From the NCBI GenBank assembly GCA_038501195.1, contig JBBPUQ010000004.1:2790001-2854000 (forward strand): a DNA stretch of 64,000 nt, given 5' to 3'. The notes beneath the pieces were generated by a model, which was not told the DNA's origin, searched no databases, and saw only the letters and a program-made list of their open reading frames with translations. Positions within the stretch are counted from its first letter, which is position 1. Each line of letters starts with the position of its first letter. The stretch is from Nemania diffusa. Taxonomy: Eukaryota > Ascomycota > Sordariomycetes > Xylariales > Xylariaceae. Made by a program: the position numbers and the translations under genes. This document shows positions 12,001 to 24,628 of the stretch, piece by piece.

Positions 12001-15000
12001 TTAAAAATTTGTAAATATTTTTTGTAATTTGATTTTTTAAAGCTATAACTTTTAAGTAATTAAAAAACTTGTAATAAATTTTAACAATATATTTATAACT
12101 ATTTTATAATAGTATAGTTTAAATATTTATAATTTAAAAAACTAAAAAATCTATAAATATATTTTAGTAATATTTTTTTTTAAGTTTTTTTTTTTAAACT
12201 TTTTAATATAGCATATATAATTTAATTGCTTTTAATATATTTTTGTAAAAATTTTTTTAATAATATTATTAAACAATTTATTAAATTGTACTTTTTTTAC
12301 TTTAGTATATAAAATTATTATAATAAGCTTAAATCGTTTATTTTTATAGTACTTTAGTATTTAGTACTTTATAAAGCAGATATTTTTTTGTTGCTTTTTT
12401 TTATAGTTTGTTGTTTTAAATAAAATATTTTAAAGCTTGTTTTTTAAAACTAACTTTGTATTAAGTACTATTTATAATACTTAAATATTTAAAAATAGTT
12501 AAATATTTAGTTATAGCAAAACTTTACAGTTTTTATTTTTTTTTTAATAGTAGTAATAATTTAATAAAGTTTATATTATTTAAAAAAAATAGCTTTTGCT
12601 ATTTTTAATTTTTTTTTTTATTTTATAAAACTATTTTTTGCTTGTAAATATTTATTATAACAGTATTAAAAACTTTTAAAAAAAAATCTTAAAAATTATA
12701 TTAATTTTGTATTAATAAATAGTTAAAAAAAATCGATATAATATTTAGTTAAATATCAATAAAGTTATTAATATTGTTTTTTTATTTATTGTTTTTTTTA
12801 TTAAATAGCTTTAACAGCTTTTTTAATAAACTATTTGTAGCAGTATATTTTTTGTTAACTATATAATAAATTTTAAAATTAAATATTTTAATATAAATAA
12901 TTTACTGTATTAAAATTATACTAAATAAAACAAAAAAACTATTATTAAATTAAGTAATTAATACTTTAGTATTAGTTTTTAAATAAAAATATATTTTATA
13001 AAAATAATTTTATAAATATTTTAATATTTTTATTACTACTAAATACTTTTTTTTAGTTATGTTATAGTTTAATTTTGTGTTTTTTTAATATTTTGATTTA
13101 TATTGAATTAGTTTTATTATATTATTAATAAATTAAATAAAAATAGTTTTTTAGCTAATATTAAAAGCATTTATTTTTATTTATATAAGTTTTTTTTTAT
13201 AATTTAATATAATTAAAATAAAAGCTTTAATAAAAATGTTTTTAAGTTTTGCTATAACTTTATACTAAAGCTTTTTTTATATAAAAAAAACATTTTTATA
13301 AATTAATATAATTAAAAACTAAGTAATAATTAAATATTTTTTTATTTAAATGTAATAATATATTGTAACTTTTAAAAAAAACTTTATATAAATAAAACTT
13401 ATATATTTAAACTATTTTATAATTTTAATTATTTTAGTTTTTATTAATTTTTAGCTATAAATGTTATATATATAGTTTATTATTTTTGTAAAAGCTTAAT
13501 ATTATTTGCTTTTAATATTGTTTATAATTAAATTAGCTAATTTAAAGTTTAATAAAATAGTATTAATATTTTTTATATACTTTATTATAAATTAACAAAT
13601 TTTAAAAGTAATTTTTTAATTTTTGTAATAAAAAGTAAAGCTTTTAATAGTTATATTATTAAAAAAAAGTTTATACTTTTAAAGTAAAACATTATATAAA
13701 ACTTTCGATAAAACTTTTAAAAAATAAACAATAAAGTTAATATATTTTTAAAATAAAATAATTATTTAAAATGTTTTTAAAAATATAAAAAAAGCAGTAT
13801 ATATATAGCTATATTTGTTTAAAAATATTTAATTATAACTAAAAAAAAAATCAACAATTAAAAAAATTTTATATATAGCAAAGTTTTTTACAAATTTATT
13901 ACAATTTTTAAAAAAGTTAATATTTTTTATTAAAATATTATTTAGTTTAATAGTTAAATTAATTAATTAAAGCTTTTTATTTGCTTTTTTTACTATAAAC
14001 TAAATGTTATAATAAAATAAGTAAAATTTTTTAAAAACTTTATTTTTAAACTATATTTTAAATATTTTAATAATTTTTTTTTTTAAAAAACTAAAAATTG
14101 AAATTTTTTTTATTTATTATATTTTATAAAAAACTATTTTAATTTTATATAAAAGTACAACTTTATTTTTAAATTTATTTATTTTAAAAAAGTTTTAAAC
14201 TAATACTATTTTTTGTTTAAATAGAACTTTTAGCAATATTGTTTTTTTTAAATTTATAAACTTTATACTTTTTAAGTTTTTAATTAATTTTATTATATGT
14301 TTTAGTATTAACTTAGTATTTTTTATTGCTTTAATAAACTTTAGTTAAATTTAAATAAACACTTTTAAAAATAAAAGCTAAATAAATAAATTAGTACTTA
14401 AAAAAACTAGTTTTTTTAGTACTAGTAAATTTGTTAACTAGTTAATATAATTGCTACTTTTTTATAAACTATTAAAACTAATATTTTTAAAATATAAACT
14501 GTTTATATATAATTTTTAAATTAATATATATTTATTTAATTTAAAATTAATTTTTTTTTTTTGTTTTTATATTTTTTTCTTTTAAGCTATTTTTTTTTAA
14601 TTATAAATATTAAAAAGTATAAATCTATTTAATAAAACATTATTTTAAAAATTTATTTTTTTTGCTTTATTTTTATATATTGTATTAATACTAAATATGT
14701 TTTTTTTTAATATATTAATATTATAATTTATATATTTATTTTATTTAATGTTATAAAGTTGTAATATTTTAGCTTTTTATAAAACTTTTTATATAATAGT
14801 TTTTATAACATTAATAAAGTTTATATTTAAAAAAGTTGCTAAAATTTCTTTATTATTTTTAAAACTAATATTTTAAATTATAATAATATTTTTAAAATTA
14901 ATATTTTTTTTATATAAAATTTTATTTAAACTTAAATTTATATTTATTAAAAATAATAAAAAGTTTAATAATATATAGCTGTTTAATAATAGTTTATTTT

Positions 15001-18000
15001 TATTTATTTAATAAAGTAATAATTTTTGTTTAATTTTATAAAAATTTTATTAATTTATATTTAAACTAATTATAAACTATATTTTAGTTTAAAAAAGCTT
15101 TTTATTATTATTTGTTAAAGTTTTTAGTAAATAAATAGCTTTTAATTTTTTAATAAGTTAATAATATTAATAATATTAATTTTGGTTTTTTTTTTTAAAA
15201 AAAAAACAAAAACAAAAATATAAATATTTTCAAACTATATGTTATATATATAATATTTTTTGTTATAGTATAAAAATATCTTTATATATATAATAAAGTT
15301 TATGTTTAATAAAAATAAAAAAGTAACAGCTGCAATTTTAATAATATATAAAACTAATTTAATGTTTTTTTTTATTAATAAAACTTTTGTTTTAATTATT
15401 TTTTTATAAGTAATATAAAATTTTTGTTTTATAAATTTTTTTTAAACTAGTTTAGTTTTTTTTATAAAAAAACAATATTTAATAATATAATTATTTATTA
15501 TAATATTTAATTAAATATTTGTATTAATAATAACTATAATTAATTTGTTAGCTTTATTATAGTTTATAATAATTATAATTTTAAAATATAATTAAATAAA
15601 ATTTAAAACAAACTTTATAATTACTAGTATTAAACAAACTATAATAACTAGTATTTTATAAAAAAACTTTTAAATTATTTATTTTTGATTTAATTTAGCT
15701 ATTACAATTATAACATAAAAATATTTAAGTTTAAACTTTTTAATATTGTTATTTAAATTTGAAATTTTATTTTTTTTAATAAGTTTAGTATTATTTAATT
15801 TTTAACTTTTAATATTTAATTATTTTTTGCTATAAAAATTTTATTAATTTAAAACTAATAAAAGTAAATTAATTATATTTATTACTAAATTATTATTAAA
15901 TTAAAATTTAATAAAATATAAAATATTACTAAATAATATATTAATTACTTTAATTTTTATATTTTTTAAATTTTAATATAATTGCTTTATTTTTTGTAAT
16001 AAAATTTTTATAAACTTTAATATATTAATAATTATATTTTTAATAGTAATATTTACTTTTTTATTAAATATATTTTTAATTTTTTTTAAATTAAATTTTA
16101 TTAATTAAATTTTATATATTTTTAATAAATAAAATTAAAATAATACTAAATATTTTAAATTTTTATTGTTTAAAGTTTTTTATATTAATAAAACTTTAAC
16201 TTTTTGCTATAAATTTTATATTTAATATTATTAATATATTTTAAGCAATATTAGTAAAAAAACTGTTATTTTTATGTTTATATTTAATAGTTTTAATATA
16301 ATTAACAAAAATAATATTTATTTATATAATATTTATAACTAAATAATTTTTATTAAAAATATATTTAATATATTTTTTTATATTATTTTTGTTTTTATAT
16401 AAAATTTAAAAATATTTATTTAATAAGTTTTTATTTATAAAATTATTAATAGTTACAAAGCTATTTTTATTAATATTTAAAATAATGTTAGCTATATTAA
16501 CTTTTTTTATATTTAATAATTTAAGCTTAATATTTATAACATTAATTATTTAAGCTTTTTATTAATTTATAGTTTAAAATAAATTTTAATAGTTTTTATT
16601 AATTTTACTTTGTAAATTTTTATAAATAGTTTTAAGTTTAAAATTTTTAAAAATAAGCTTTTTTTTATAAAATTTATAATAAGTTTAATATTAAAAACAG
16701 ATATTTTTTTTTAAATATAAGTTATAAATATATTTAAAAGTACTTTTAATAATATTTTTATTTTTTTTTTAAGTTTTTTAAATAATATTTTTAAAAATTT
16801 CAATATTTTTAACTAATATAAAAAAATCTAGTTTTTTTAAACATTATTTTTTATTATAGTATAAAATATTGTTATTTTTTAGTTTATTTGTTTATTTATA
16901 ACTATTAAAATAATATTTTTTTTTTTTATAAACAAAACAAATAATATTTTTATTGCTTTTTTGATTTATTTTTATATTTTTTTTAGCAAATCGATTTTTT
17001 TAGTTATAAGTTTATTTAAATTAGTTTATAGTATAAATATTTGCAACTAGTTTAAAAGTAGCTATTTGTTAAACTAACTATTACAACTAAAAAAGCTATT
17101 AATATAAATATAAAAATAGCTATATATATAATAATATAGCAATATAGTTTTAAAAAAAGTTTTAGTATAATTATTTTAAAAAAATAATATATTTAAAAAA
17201 ACCGAGTTTATTTTTAATTTCGTTTTTTTTTTTTTTTATTATTTCTATTTTTTATAAATAAATTTTTATTTTTTTAAACTATTTAATAAAATCGTTTACT
17301 TTTTTGTTTTTTAGTTTTATAAACTTAATTTTTTTTTATAAAATTATAAGTTTACTTTTTATTACAACTTAATTTAATAGTTATTTAATTAATAATAAAT
17401 TTAATATTGTAAAAATAACTAAAATAAAAATATATATATTTTATTAAATATATATTTAATTATATAAATTTTTATTATGTTTTATTTATATAAGTTTTGT
17501 TTGTTTATATTTAATATTATATAATTTAAACTTAAAAGTTATAATAGTTTAAAATATTAAATTTTTTTATAACTAGTTATAATTTATTTTATATAAAATA
17601 TTATAAGTTATTTAAAAACTATTTAAAATATATTTAAGTATTAAACTTTTGATTTTTTTAAATAATTTATAAATAAAAGTAATATTTTTATAAATTTTTT
17701 TACTTTTTTTATTTTTTTTAACTTTTTTAATAAAAATTTTATATTTTTTAAAATATAACTTTAAGTTTTTTATAGTATTAGTTTTAAATTTATTTTTATA
17801 CTTTTTTAATAGTAATAATAAAAAATATTATTATTTAAAATTGTTATAGCTAAATATTTATTTTAGTTTTTATTTAGTTTTGATTTAAATATTAATATTT
17901 TTAATATAGTTATAAATAATTTTTTTTTATTGTTTAGTTTATATATAAATAAATAATTGTTTAACTAAAAAATAAATAAAAATTTTTTAAGCTATAAATA

Positions 18001-19168
18001 ATATTTTAAACTTTTTTAACTAATTAATAACTTTATTATTTTTAAACAATAAATTAAAAGCTATTTTTAAATTAAAAAGATTTAATAAAATTATATAAGT
18101 AGCATTTTTTTTATTTTTTAGTAGTAAATTAATAAATGTTACAGTAATAAAAATATTTTTTTTTTTTTTTTTACTAGTTAAAATTAAAAAAAAAGTTAAT
18201 TTATTAAATAATTTGTTTAAACTAGCTATAGCAATAAATATAATAAAAATAATAATTTTTTAATAAAATAAAATAAAAAATATTTTAATTTAAGTTTATA
18301 AAATAATATTACTAAAATAATAAATAATTTAATAAATATATATAAAAATATAAAAACAATAAATAATAAAATATATTTAATTATAATTATAATATTAAAT
18401 AGTTTTTTAATTTTATTTTGTTAAACTTTTAAAAATTAATTAACTTTTTATACTTTTTAAATTAATATAATTTTTAATATTATTTTTTTAAACAATATAA
18501 AAAATGTTAATATTTTAATAATTGTTTTATATTTTTATTTTTTAATATATTTTTTTAAGTTTAAAATATTTTTATAATTTAAATTAATTTTTATTTTAAT
18601 AACTTTTAACTTATAATTATTTAATTATATTTTATATTATTTTATATTTTTTATATATTTATAAATTTAAAATTAAACTATTGTATATAATATTAGCAAT
18701 ATTTAAAAATTTTTTAATTTTAAATTATAATGTTTAAATAAAAAATATTATAACAGTTTAACTATAACAACTATTTTTTTTATATTAAACAATATATATA
18801 ACAATAAACTAATATTAATTTTAATTTAAATTATTTTTTATAATTATATAATAAAAAAATATTAAGTTTTAAAGTTTTAGCTTTAAATATTATAATTTTA
18901 ATAAATTTAAAATAAAAAATTTAAAATATTTTTTAGTTTTTTAAAAAAAGCTTTTAGTATTACTGCTTATTAAAAATTTTATTAATTTTAACTTTTAAAT
19001 ATTAACTATAATAAAAAAAGTAATAATAATTTTATTGTTTTAAATTTTTTAATTTTTATAATGCTAAATTTATAGCTTTAATATTATTTTTGTAAATATA
19101 TTTTAGTTTTATAATTAATTTTATAATTTAAATATTTAATATAATTAAAGCTTTATTAAAAATACTAT

Positions 19169-19488
19169 TAAAACAATATATATAATATATATATAATATA
19201 TTTTAAAAAACTAGCTATAGCTATAAAAAATTACTTTTAAAAATTTAAAACAATAATAACAATAGTTTAAAAAAACAATCGAAATAATATTAAAATAGCA
19301 AAATTACTATAAATACTATATAACAACTTAATTAGTTAATATTAAAAACATCGACTTTTATAGTGCTATATATCTTTTTAGTAAAAAACTACTTTTTTAC
19401 TAACTAATAAATAAAAAAATGAAAAATGTAGGGTCTCGCTGACCTAATCAACGCAACCCCCTGCAACAGTACAACCCACACCGTCTCA
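19169..19488. repeat. Right LTR, outer edge spared from RIP
   Basis: 320 bp, direct repeat of 5706-6025. The inner part is A+T-saturated and the last 60-90 bp (up to CCGTCTCA) are almost unmutated. The reverse complement of this end matches the start of the solo LTR at 22401. Confidence 0.88.
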
Positions 19489-19492
19489 CTGT
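19489..19492. repeat. Right target-site duplication CTGT
   Basis: Matches the 4-mer at 5702-5705 and marks the right insertion boundary. Normal-composition sequence follows immediately. Confidence 0.75.
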
Positions 19493-19759
19493 ATGCATTT
19501 AAACCCAACTTTACCTACATATATATCCATTGTCTCAGTCCTGCATACCATACATGTGACGGTTGGTCTGACTATTGGCAGTAGTCTATTAGCTCTTGCA
19601 GTGCCATTCCATGTGCTCACTATCACTCACGCGTTCCATGTTTCATCTGGCCTTATTTCCCCATCACTTACCTACTTACGTAGATCGCCGCCAATTTCCA
19701 ATAAAGCCCCTTCCGCGCATATATCAACGCATTATCTCAAGCTAGGCTAGGCTCCTCAG
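19493..19759 (+). promoter_or_regulatory. Short upstream region of the MFS gene
   Basis: Only 267 bp separate the retroelement from the MFS start codon, so the core promoter must lie here or inside the element. The open frame 19493-19750 in this stretch has no recognisable family and ends just before the MFS start; I treat it as non-coding leader. No clear TATA box stands out. Confidence 0.4.
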
Positions 19760-22029
19760 ATGACTTCGATTCAGCAGCCAGACGTCTTGGGCGAAAGCGA
19801 GCCTCAACCTCACCATGATGAAGGTGCCTCTGACTGTGCTCCCCTTCTAGGAGAGGAACTAGAAGGGGAAGAGCATGCACCTGCGCCGGCTAGGAAAAGC
19901 CCACACTTGCTCTTGTTTGCCGGCCCAGCGCTTCTACTCAGGTACCACATACACGCTCAACGTAATTGTTATTCGCCAATCTCTTTTTGCTGACGTATGC
20001 GCAGCACCTTTGTTTTTACGATGGATCTTTCATACTTTGCCGCAAATTACAGTCGGAAAATAGGTCCTTCAAATCCCCCCCTTCCGCTCATAACCTTTGC
20101 TAACGGTCGCGCTAGCGAATAATCTGGGTCAAGTCGGAAATGCCAGTTGGTTGGTAACAGGTTATCTGATCACTGAATCGGCTTTCCAGCCCATGGTGAG
20201 TCGTTCGTTCTCTTTCTCTGTTGCATTTAGTGTCTATCGGGTTACTGATAACACAAACAGTACGCTCATCTCGCCCTGTATAAGGGACATAAGTTGTCAT
20301 TAGTTGCAGCTGCAACATCTATGACAGTCGGTTTATTGCTATGGTATGTCAGTGCCTAAATTTGAATAGTAGACCTCGCACTCAACTGTCAAAGTTCTTT
20401 CAGCCAAACCCTATGGCAATTAGCACTATCCCGGGCTGTCGTCGGACTCGGTGCTGCCGGCCTGGAACTACTTATTCTCATTATTATTAATGGTGAGGTT
20501 TCGTTGTCGACACAATACGAAAACTGCTAAACTCTTTTCTCTTTTCAGACCAGGTCGACCTATACTCCCTACCCTTGTGGAAAAGTATCACAACTGCAGT
20601 TTCGACTCTAGCAAGTTTCTTAGGCCCCTCTGCAGGGGCTGCTATAACAGACAGTTTCGGGTTTCGCGTGTAGGTTTGATTATACCTGAGAGCTTGTATC
20701 ACCGAGCCGTGTATTGACAATATTTTCAGGGTTTTCGGATTAGAATTTGTCGTGATGATTGCCGCGACAGTTGGTATAGTACTCACACTCGGAGGGATAC
20801 AATCTGATCATGAGAGAAAGGCAAGGCCAAGAGCACGAATGGACTATGTTGGTGCCGGGTTATTGTTGCTCGTTGTGTCTATTCCACTACTCATTCTTGA
20901 TCTTGGTGAAAAGATACTGGCCTGGACCCATCCTGTTATGATCAGCCTCTATGCCATCTTACCAGCGCTCATTTTTCTGTTTTTACGTTCCCAAATCGGC
21001 AACAGAGGCCAAACGCTGATACCGCTCCGGTTTCTGCGGAGTAAATCTGTCGTGGCCGTTTTTGCATGTGGCCTGCCCGCCTGGCTTTCTTGGGATCAAG
21101 TACGTAAACTCGTCAATGTACGTTCGAATGTCACTGATATATGAAGCTCAAATACGGACTTGGGCAATATGTCGAAGCGCGGTCTTTAAGGCTACTCTCT
21201 ATATCAACATTCTCCGATTGGGCGCTCAGCTGTGTCTTCTTGGGGATACCACTCGGGAGTTTCCTTAGTGGCATTATCATAAGAAGATACTATGCACTCA
21301 GACCTCTTCTTCGAGTCGTTGCCGTTTTAAATCTTCTGACTTATTTGTTTTTCGCCGCTGGCTGGATTCGTATGTTAAGCCCACAAAACACCCAGACTGC
21401 TACTAATTTTTTGAATTCTAGAACCAGAAAACCCTGCATTCGCGCCCTTTCTTATTCTAGTCGGGCTTAATGTGGGCATGCTCGATTGTTGTTGGCTAAT
21501 TTCTATCTTCTCTCAGGCGGCCCCTCAAGGTAAGCAAAAATATCTAATCAATAGCGTAAATGCTAAATATTTTCTTGCAGATCAGCCCGCTCTGTATGCC
21601 TTTTTTGATTTGGGACGTGCGAATACAGGTAACTTTGGCATAGCGGTTGCTCTTGCCTCCACTAATGCTATGATTCGCTCAAACCTTCGGTCTAGTTTGA
21701 TTCATTACCCCAACAAGGAAGAGGTATTGTGCTCAATAACCCTAGGGGTCCAGGGACAAAGCTAAGTCGCTCTTAGATCATCTACAAGAGCCTCGAAAGT
21801 TTTGATGCTATACGCCAACTCCCGGCAAATATTCAGAGCATAGTCTTAGACGCGTTCATTTCGTCAAGCGAGAAAGCATTTGGTATGTCATTGCCTATCT
21901 TCTTCCTTATAAATATAATCTAACAAGTTGTCTGAAGCGATTTCTTGCTGTGTTCTAATCATCAGCGTTATCGCTGCCTTCTACGTACCCGAAGTAGAGC
22001 GTGTACGAGAAGATGATAGAATAGATTAA
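19760..22029 (+). CDS. MFS transporter, 12 exons, Vba/DHA2-like (551 residues)
   Basis: Exons by hand: 19760-19941, 20005-20063, 20116-20195, 20261-20343, 20404-20492, 20549-20669, 20730-21099, 21147-21369, 21422-21529, 21581-21723, 21777-21882, 21938-22029. They sum to 1656 nt, and introns are 47-65 nt. The protein has a hydrophilic N-tail with an acidic dileucine signal (DCAPLL, residues 25-30) as used for vacuolar sorting. Many membrane segments follow, with GNASWLVTGYLITESAFQPM (to residue 107) in the place of the SW..TSYLLTSTAFQP motif of vacuolar amino-acid/drug transporters, and GIPLGSFLSG later. The usual motif A (GRLSDIFGRK) reads YAHLALYKGHK (108-118), losing the conserved Asp. Likely a vacuolar or plasma-membrane proton antiporter of unknown substrate. 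Exon 2/3 splicing (donor GTCCTT) is the weakest junction. Confidence 0.85.
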
Positions 22030-22400
22030 CTACCTACACTTCAACCTTAAATTGTATTAGCTCTTAGATCGTCTCCGCAATCATGATCATATCGAGTTAT
22101 TTCCACAACCACTATATGATACGTTAATCAACAGTCATAATTGATGGATTCTTCCCAAAAGTTACCAATACCGTGTTCTATAATTGATGCGGATATGATA
22201 TAGCGAAGGCTGCAATGTAGAGTTTAGAAGGATGGCTTTACCTTATAGATGGCACTATGTGGTGTCAATTCGCCCCAACTATTTAATAAAATAGCTTTCG
22301 ACACTTGATAACTCTACATTTATACCTTGTAAATACTTTAAAGCGTGCAGCAGCCTCCACACACTGTTTTATTCATCTCAAATCTTTGCAAGAGTTGTAG
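22030..22400. other. Intergenic region between MFS gene and solo LTR
   Basis: No gene seen. It presumably includes the MFS 3' UTR. The last four bases, GTAG (22397-22400), are the left target-site duplication of the solo LTR. Confidence 0.5.
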
Positions 22401-22685
22401 TGAGACGGTGTGGGTGACATGACCACATGGGGATTAGGTTGATTAGGTCATCAAGACTTGGTTTTCTTATTCTATTTAAGAATAGTTAGCCGAAGCTAGC
22501 GCTTCTTACAGATAGTTACGCCTCTCGGCAGCCCCTTCGGGGGTCTGCTGCTTTACAATATACGTTTGCGTTACCAAAATACTGTTTTCTTTAGCCTCAA
22601 ATCTCTAGAAGTGATTGATATGACAGTGGCCAGTCCTCTAGAGTGCGTAGTGTGTGTGTGTGTGTGTGTTACACAATTCGTTTCA
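22401..22685 (+). repeat. Solo LTR of the same retroelement family, not RIP-mutated, GTAG duplication
   Basis: 285 bp beginning TGAGACGG and ending CGTTTCA. Its first 60 bp match the reverse complement of the right LTR end (GACGGTGTGGGT and TTGATTAGGTCA). Its last 90 bp match the reverse complement of the left LTR start (CTAGAAGTGATT, TCCT(C/T)TAGAGTGCG). It is flanked by GTAG at 22397-22400 and 22686-22689. A TG dinucleotide run (22651-22669) lies near its 3' end. A solo LTR is normally left by recombination between two LTRs. It sits in inverse orientation to the big element, so the MFS gene lies between the two. Confidence 0.85.
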
Positions 22686-22689
22686 GTAG

Positions 22690-24628
22690 ACAGCGGATGA
22701 ACGTGTACGAGAAGAGTATTTATAGGTGTAAACTGGAGATGTACCTTTAAATAGAGCCTTATAGTGTCAGTGACGGAAGCAATACCTAGCTGTGACGTAG
22801 GATAGATACGTGCCACGGGTTAATGCATATTAGTTGCAGCATATAGCTGAGGGCTAGATAAAGGTCGAGTGAAATTAAAGCCGGTAGTGGTTGACCCCCA
22901 AAAATGAGACTCTGTTGCCCGGCTGACTGTGACGTGCGCTGACTCATGGAATTAGTGGCTGCGTAGATTAGGCAGGCCCTAGTAGCATCCTACATAGCTT
23001 CATAGCCGCTGCATAAACCGGGCGATCTCTCTCGATCCTGGGAGGCTGTGAGGCACAAGAGTGTGCGTCGCTCGCAGATAGCCTGGGCCATAGTAGTACG
23101 GAGCAAGATCGGCATAGGCAGGTTAGTTGTCAGAAATAAGCGAGCCAGTCTATTGAGGGTGTATTGTATTGTATTCTTGAAAGAACGGGACTTGCTCTCT
23201 AAGGGGTCTCCTAGTAAATAGTGATTGAGCAGACCCTGATCACCCCCTTGGTACATTTAGCCCGAGCCAATCTATTCAAATTAGCCCGTTAATCCTGATA
23301 GTTTCCACCAGTCACTCCAAGCAACAAAGACCTTCTCAGTCAACCCAAATTAATCTACAAAGTTTTAATACGCACAGGTCTTAACAACGCCTCGTATTGT
23401 CAGCTGACCGTGGCCGTTCAACTTTATTAGACGGTTATTACTTTGAGCTTGCAACAAGTCCAGTTTAGTTCGCACGTAATTACTCGTTCAGTTAGCTACC
23501 GTTTTTATAAAGCAATTATTATATTTTGTAATAATTGTTTAATAATCTTTTTTTTTAAATATATATATATATTAATTTTATTATAAAGCATTATTATATC
23601 ATAATTTATTTAAAAATTTTTAAATCGTTAAAACTTTTTCATTTTTTTAAAATTAATAATTTTTTTTTAATAAATAATAAATTATTTTAATTAAAAATAA
23701 ACAAGTTAATAAATTCAAAAATATTTTAATCCTTATAATAATTAAATATTTTATATTGTAAAAAGTATAAAAAAACCTAAAGGCTGCCATAAAATGGATT
23801 TTTATATACCACCTTTTGTACCTAGGTTTAGCCTGCTACTTTTAGCAGACCAAACCTTAAAACAAGAACTCCATATGAAATTGGCGAACCTCTAGAATGG
23901 CTCACTTGACGGTGCCATTTTTACGTTATTCACATCACCCCTTTTCTTCTTCTCTCTCTCTTTATTTAAAGCTGTGTTGCGAATAGTGGTAGATATTGAT
24001 CGTATCTTGAGGTTTTGTTAAGTCTGATTATAATATGTCGTTTCCATAGGCCATATCGGTTATGGAGGATCGTGAGCATAGCAGGCTCTCTACAGAAATA
24101 TCAAAGTATCAACACAACCACGCAACATGCGATAAGTACGTCAGCGGCGTATAAATTATCCAATCGCAACGACGGACCGCTTTAGCTGAGCCCACATTTG
24201 CTACGGCGTCCATCTATTTGCCTAGCCGAGCTGCCGCAGTATCATTGCAAGCATTCAGGGGGGTAGTGTCCTTCGAGGTCGGGCGTAATGTGCTTTGAAT
24301 CGCCCAAAAGATCATGTATGTCCTAAAATAGTCATTATTGATAACGCCTCATACAGCACGCCCCTTTCCCCTCTTTCCCCCCTGCTCAAACCCCCAACGA
24401 TACCCAGCCGCGCGCGTCTAACGCGGAAACTACAAAAGTCCTAGAAGGAGGAGAACACTTATTTATGATATGCTACGCTTCTGAGGCAACTCTCTGTATT
24501 TGCTTTGTATGTATGCAACATAGCGCCTTATCACACTCCATATCTCTCGAATCGTTCGGGGTCTCATAGGTATCCCTCGTAACGTTCAACACTATCTATA
24601 TATCAGTCACCCAATTTGTGTGTTCGTC
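22690..24628. other. Intergenic region with a small A+T-rich island
   Basis: No gene seen. Between about 23521 and 23770 the sequence is strongly A+T-rich with few C or G bases, like a short RIP-mutated or decayed repeat, but no partner copy is recognisable here. Flanking composition is normal. The last 400 bp probably hold the promoter of the next gene. Confidence 0.45.

Larger units (their letters stand above)
5702..19492. mobile_element. RIP-saturated LTR retrotransposon of about 13.8 kb with target-site duplication
   Basis: The block is bounded by two 320-bp direct repeats (5706-6025 and 19169-19488) that begin and end with short inverted termini (TGAAACG / CGTCTCA). They are flanked by the direct 4-mer CTGT at 5702-5705 and 19489-19492. 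This is the structure of a complete LTR retroelement with a 4-bp target-site duplication. The interior is nearly pure A+T with stops in all frames. Where one repeat copy is unmutated, the other differs only by C-to-T or G-to-A, the signature of RIP. No gag, protease, reverse transcriptase or integrase can be read, so superfamily and orientation are unknown. The length is larger than a usual 5-8 kb fungal element, so nested insertions are possible. Confidence 0.88.

Noticed and set aside
5706..19488. A+T block as integrated mitochondrial DNA or a centromere
   Set aside because: The paired 320-bp terminal repeats, the CTGT duplication and purely transitional differences fit a RIP-mutated retroelement better, and no mitochondrial gene is readable.
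19493..19750. 85-codon frame between the retroelement and the MFS gene
   Set aside because: No family resemblance, and it ends directly before the MFS start; it is probably leader sequence.
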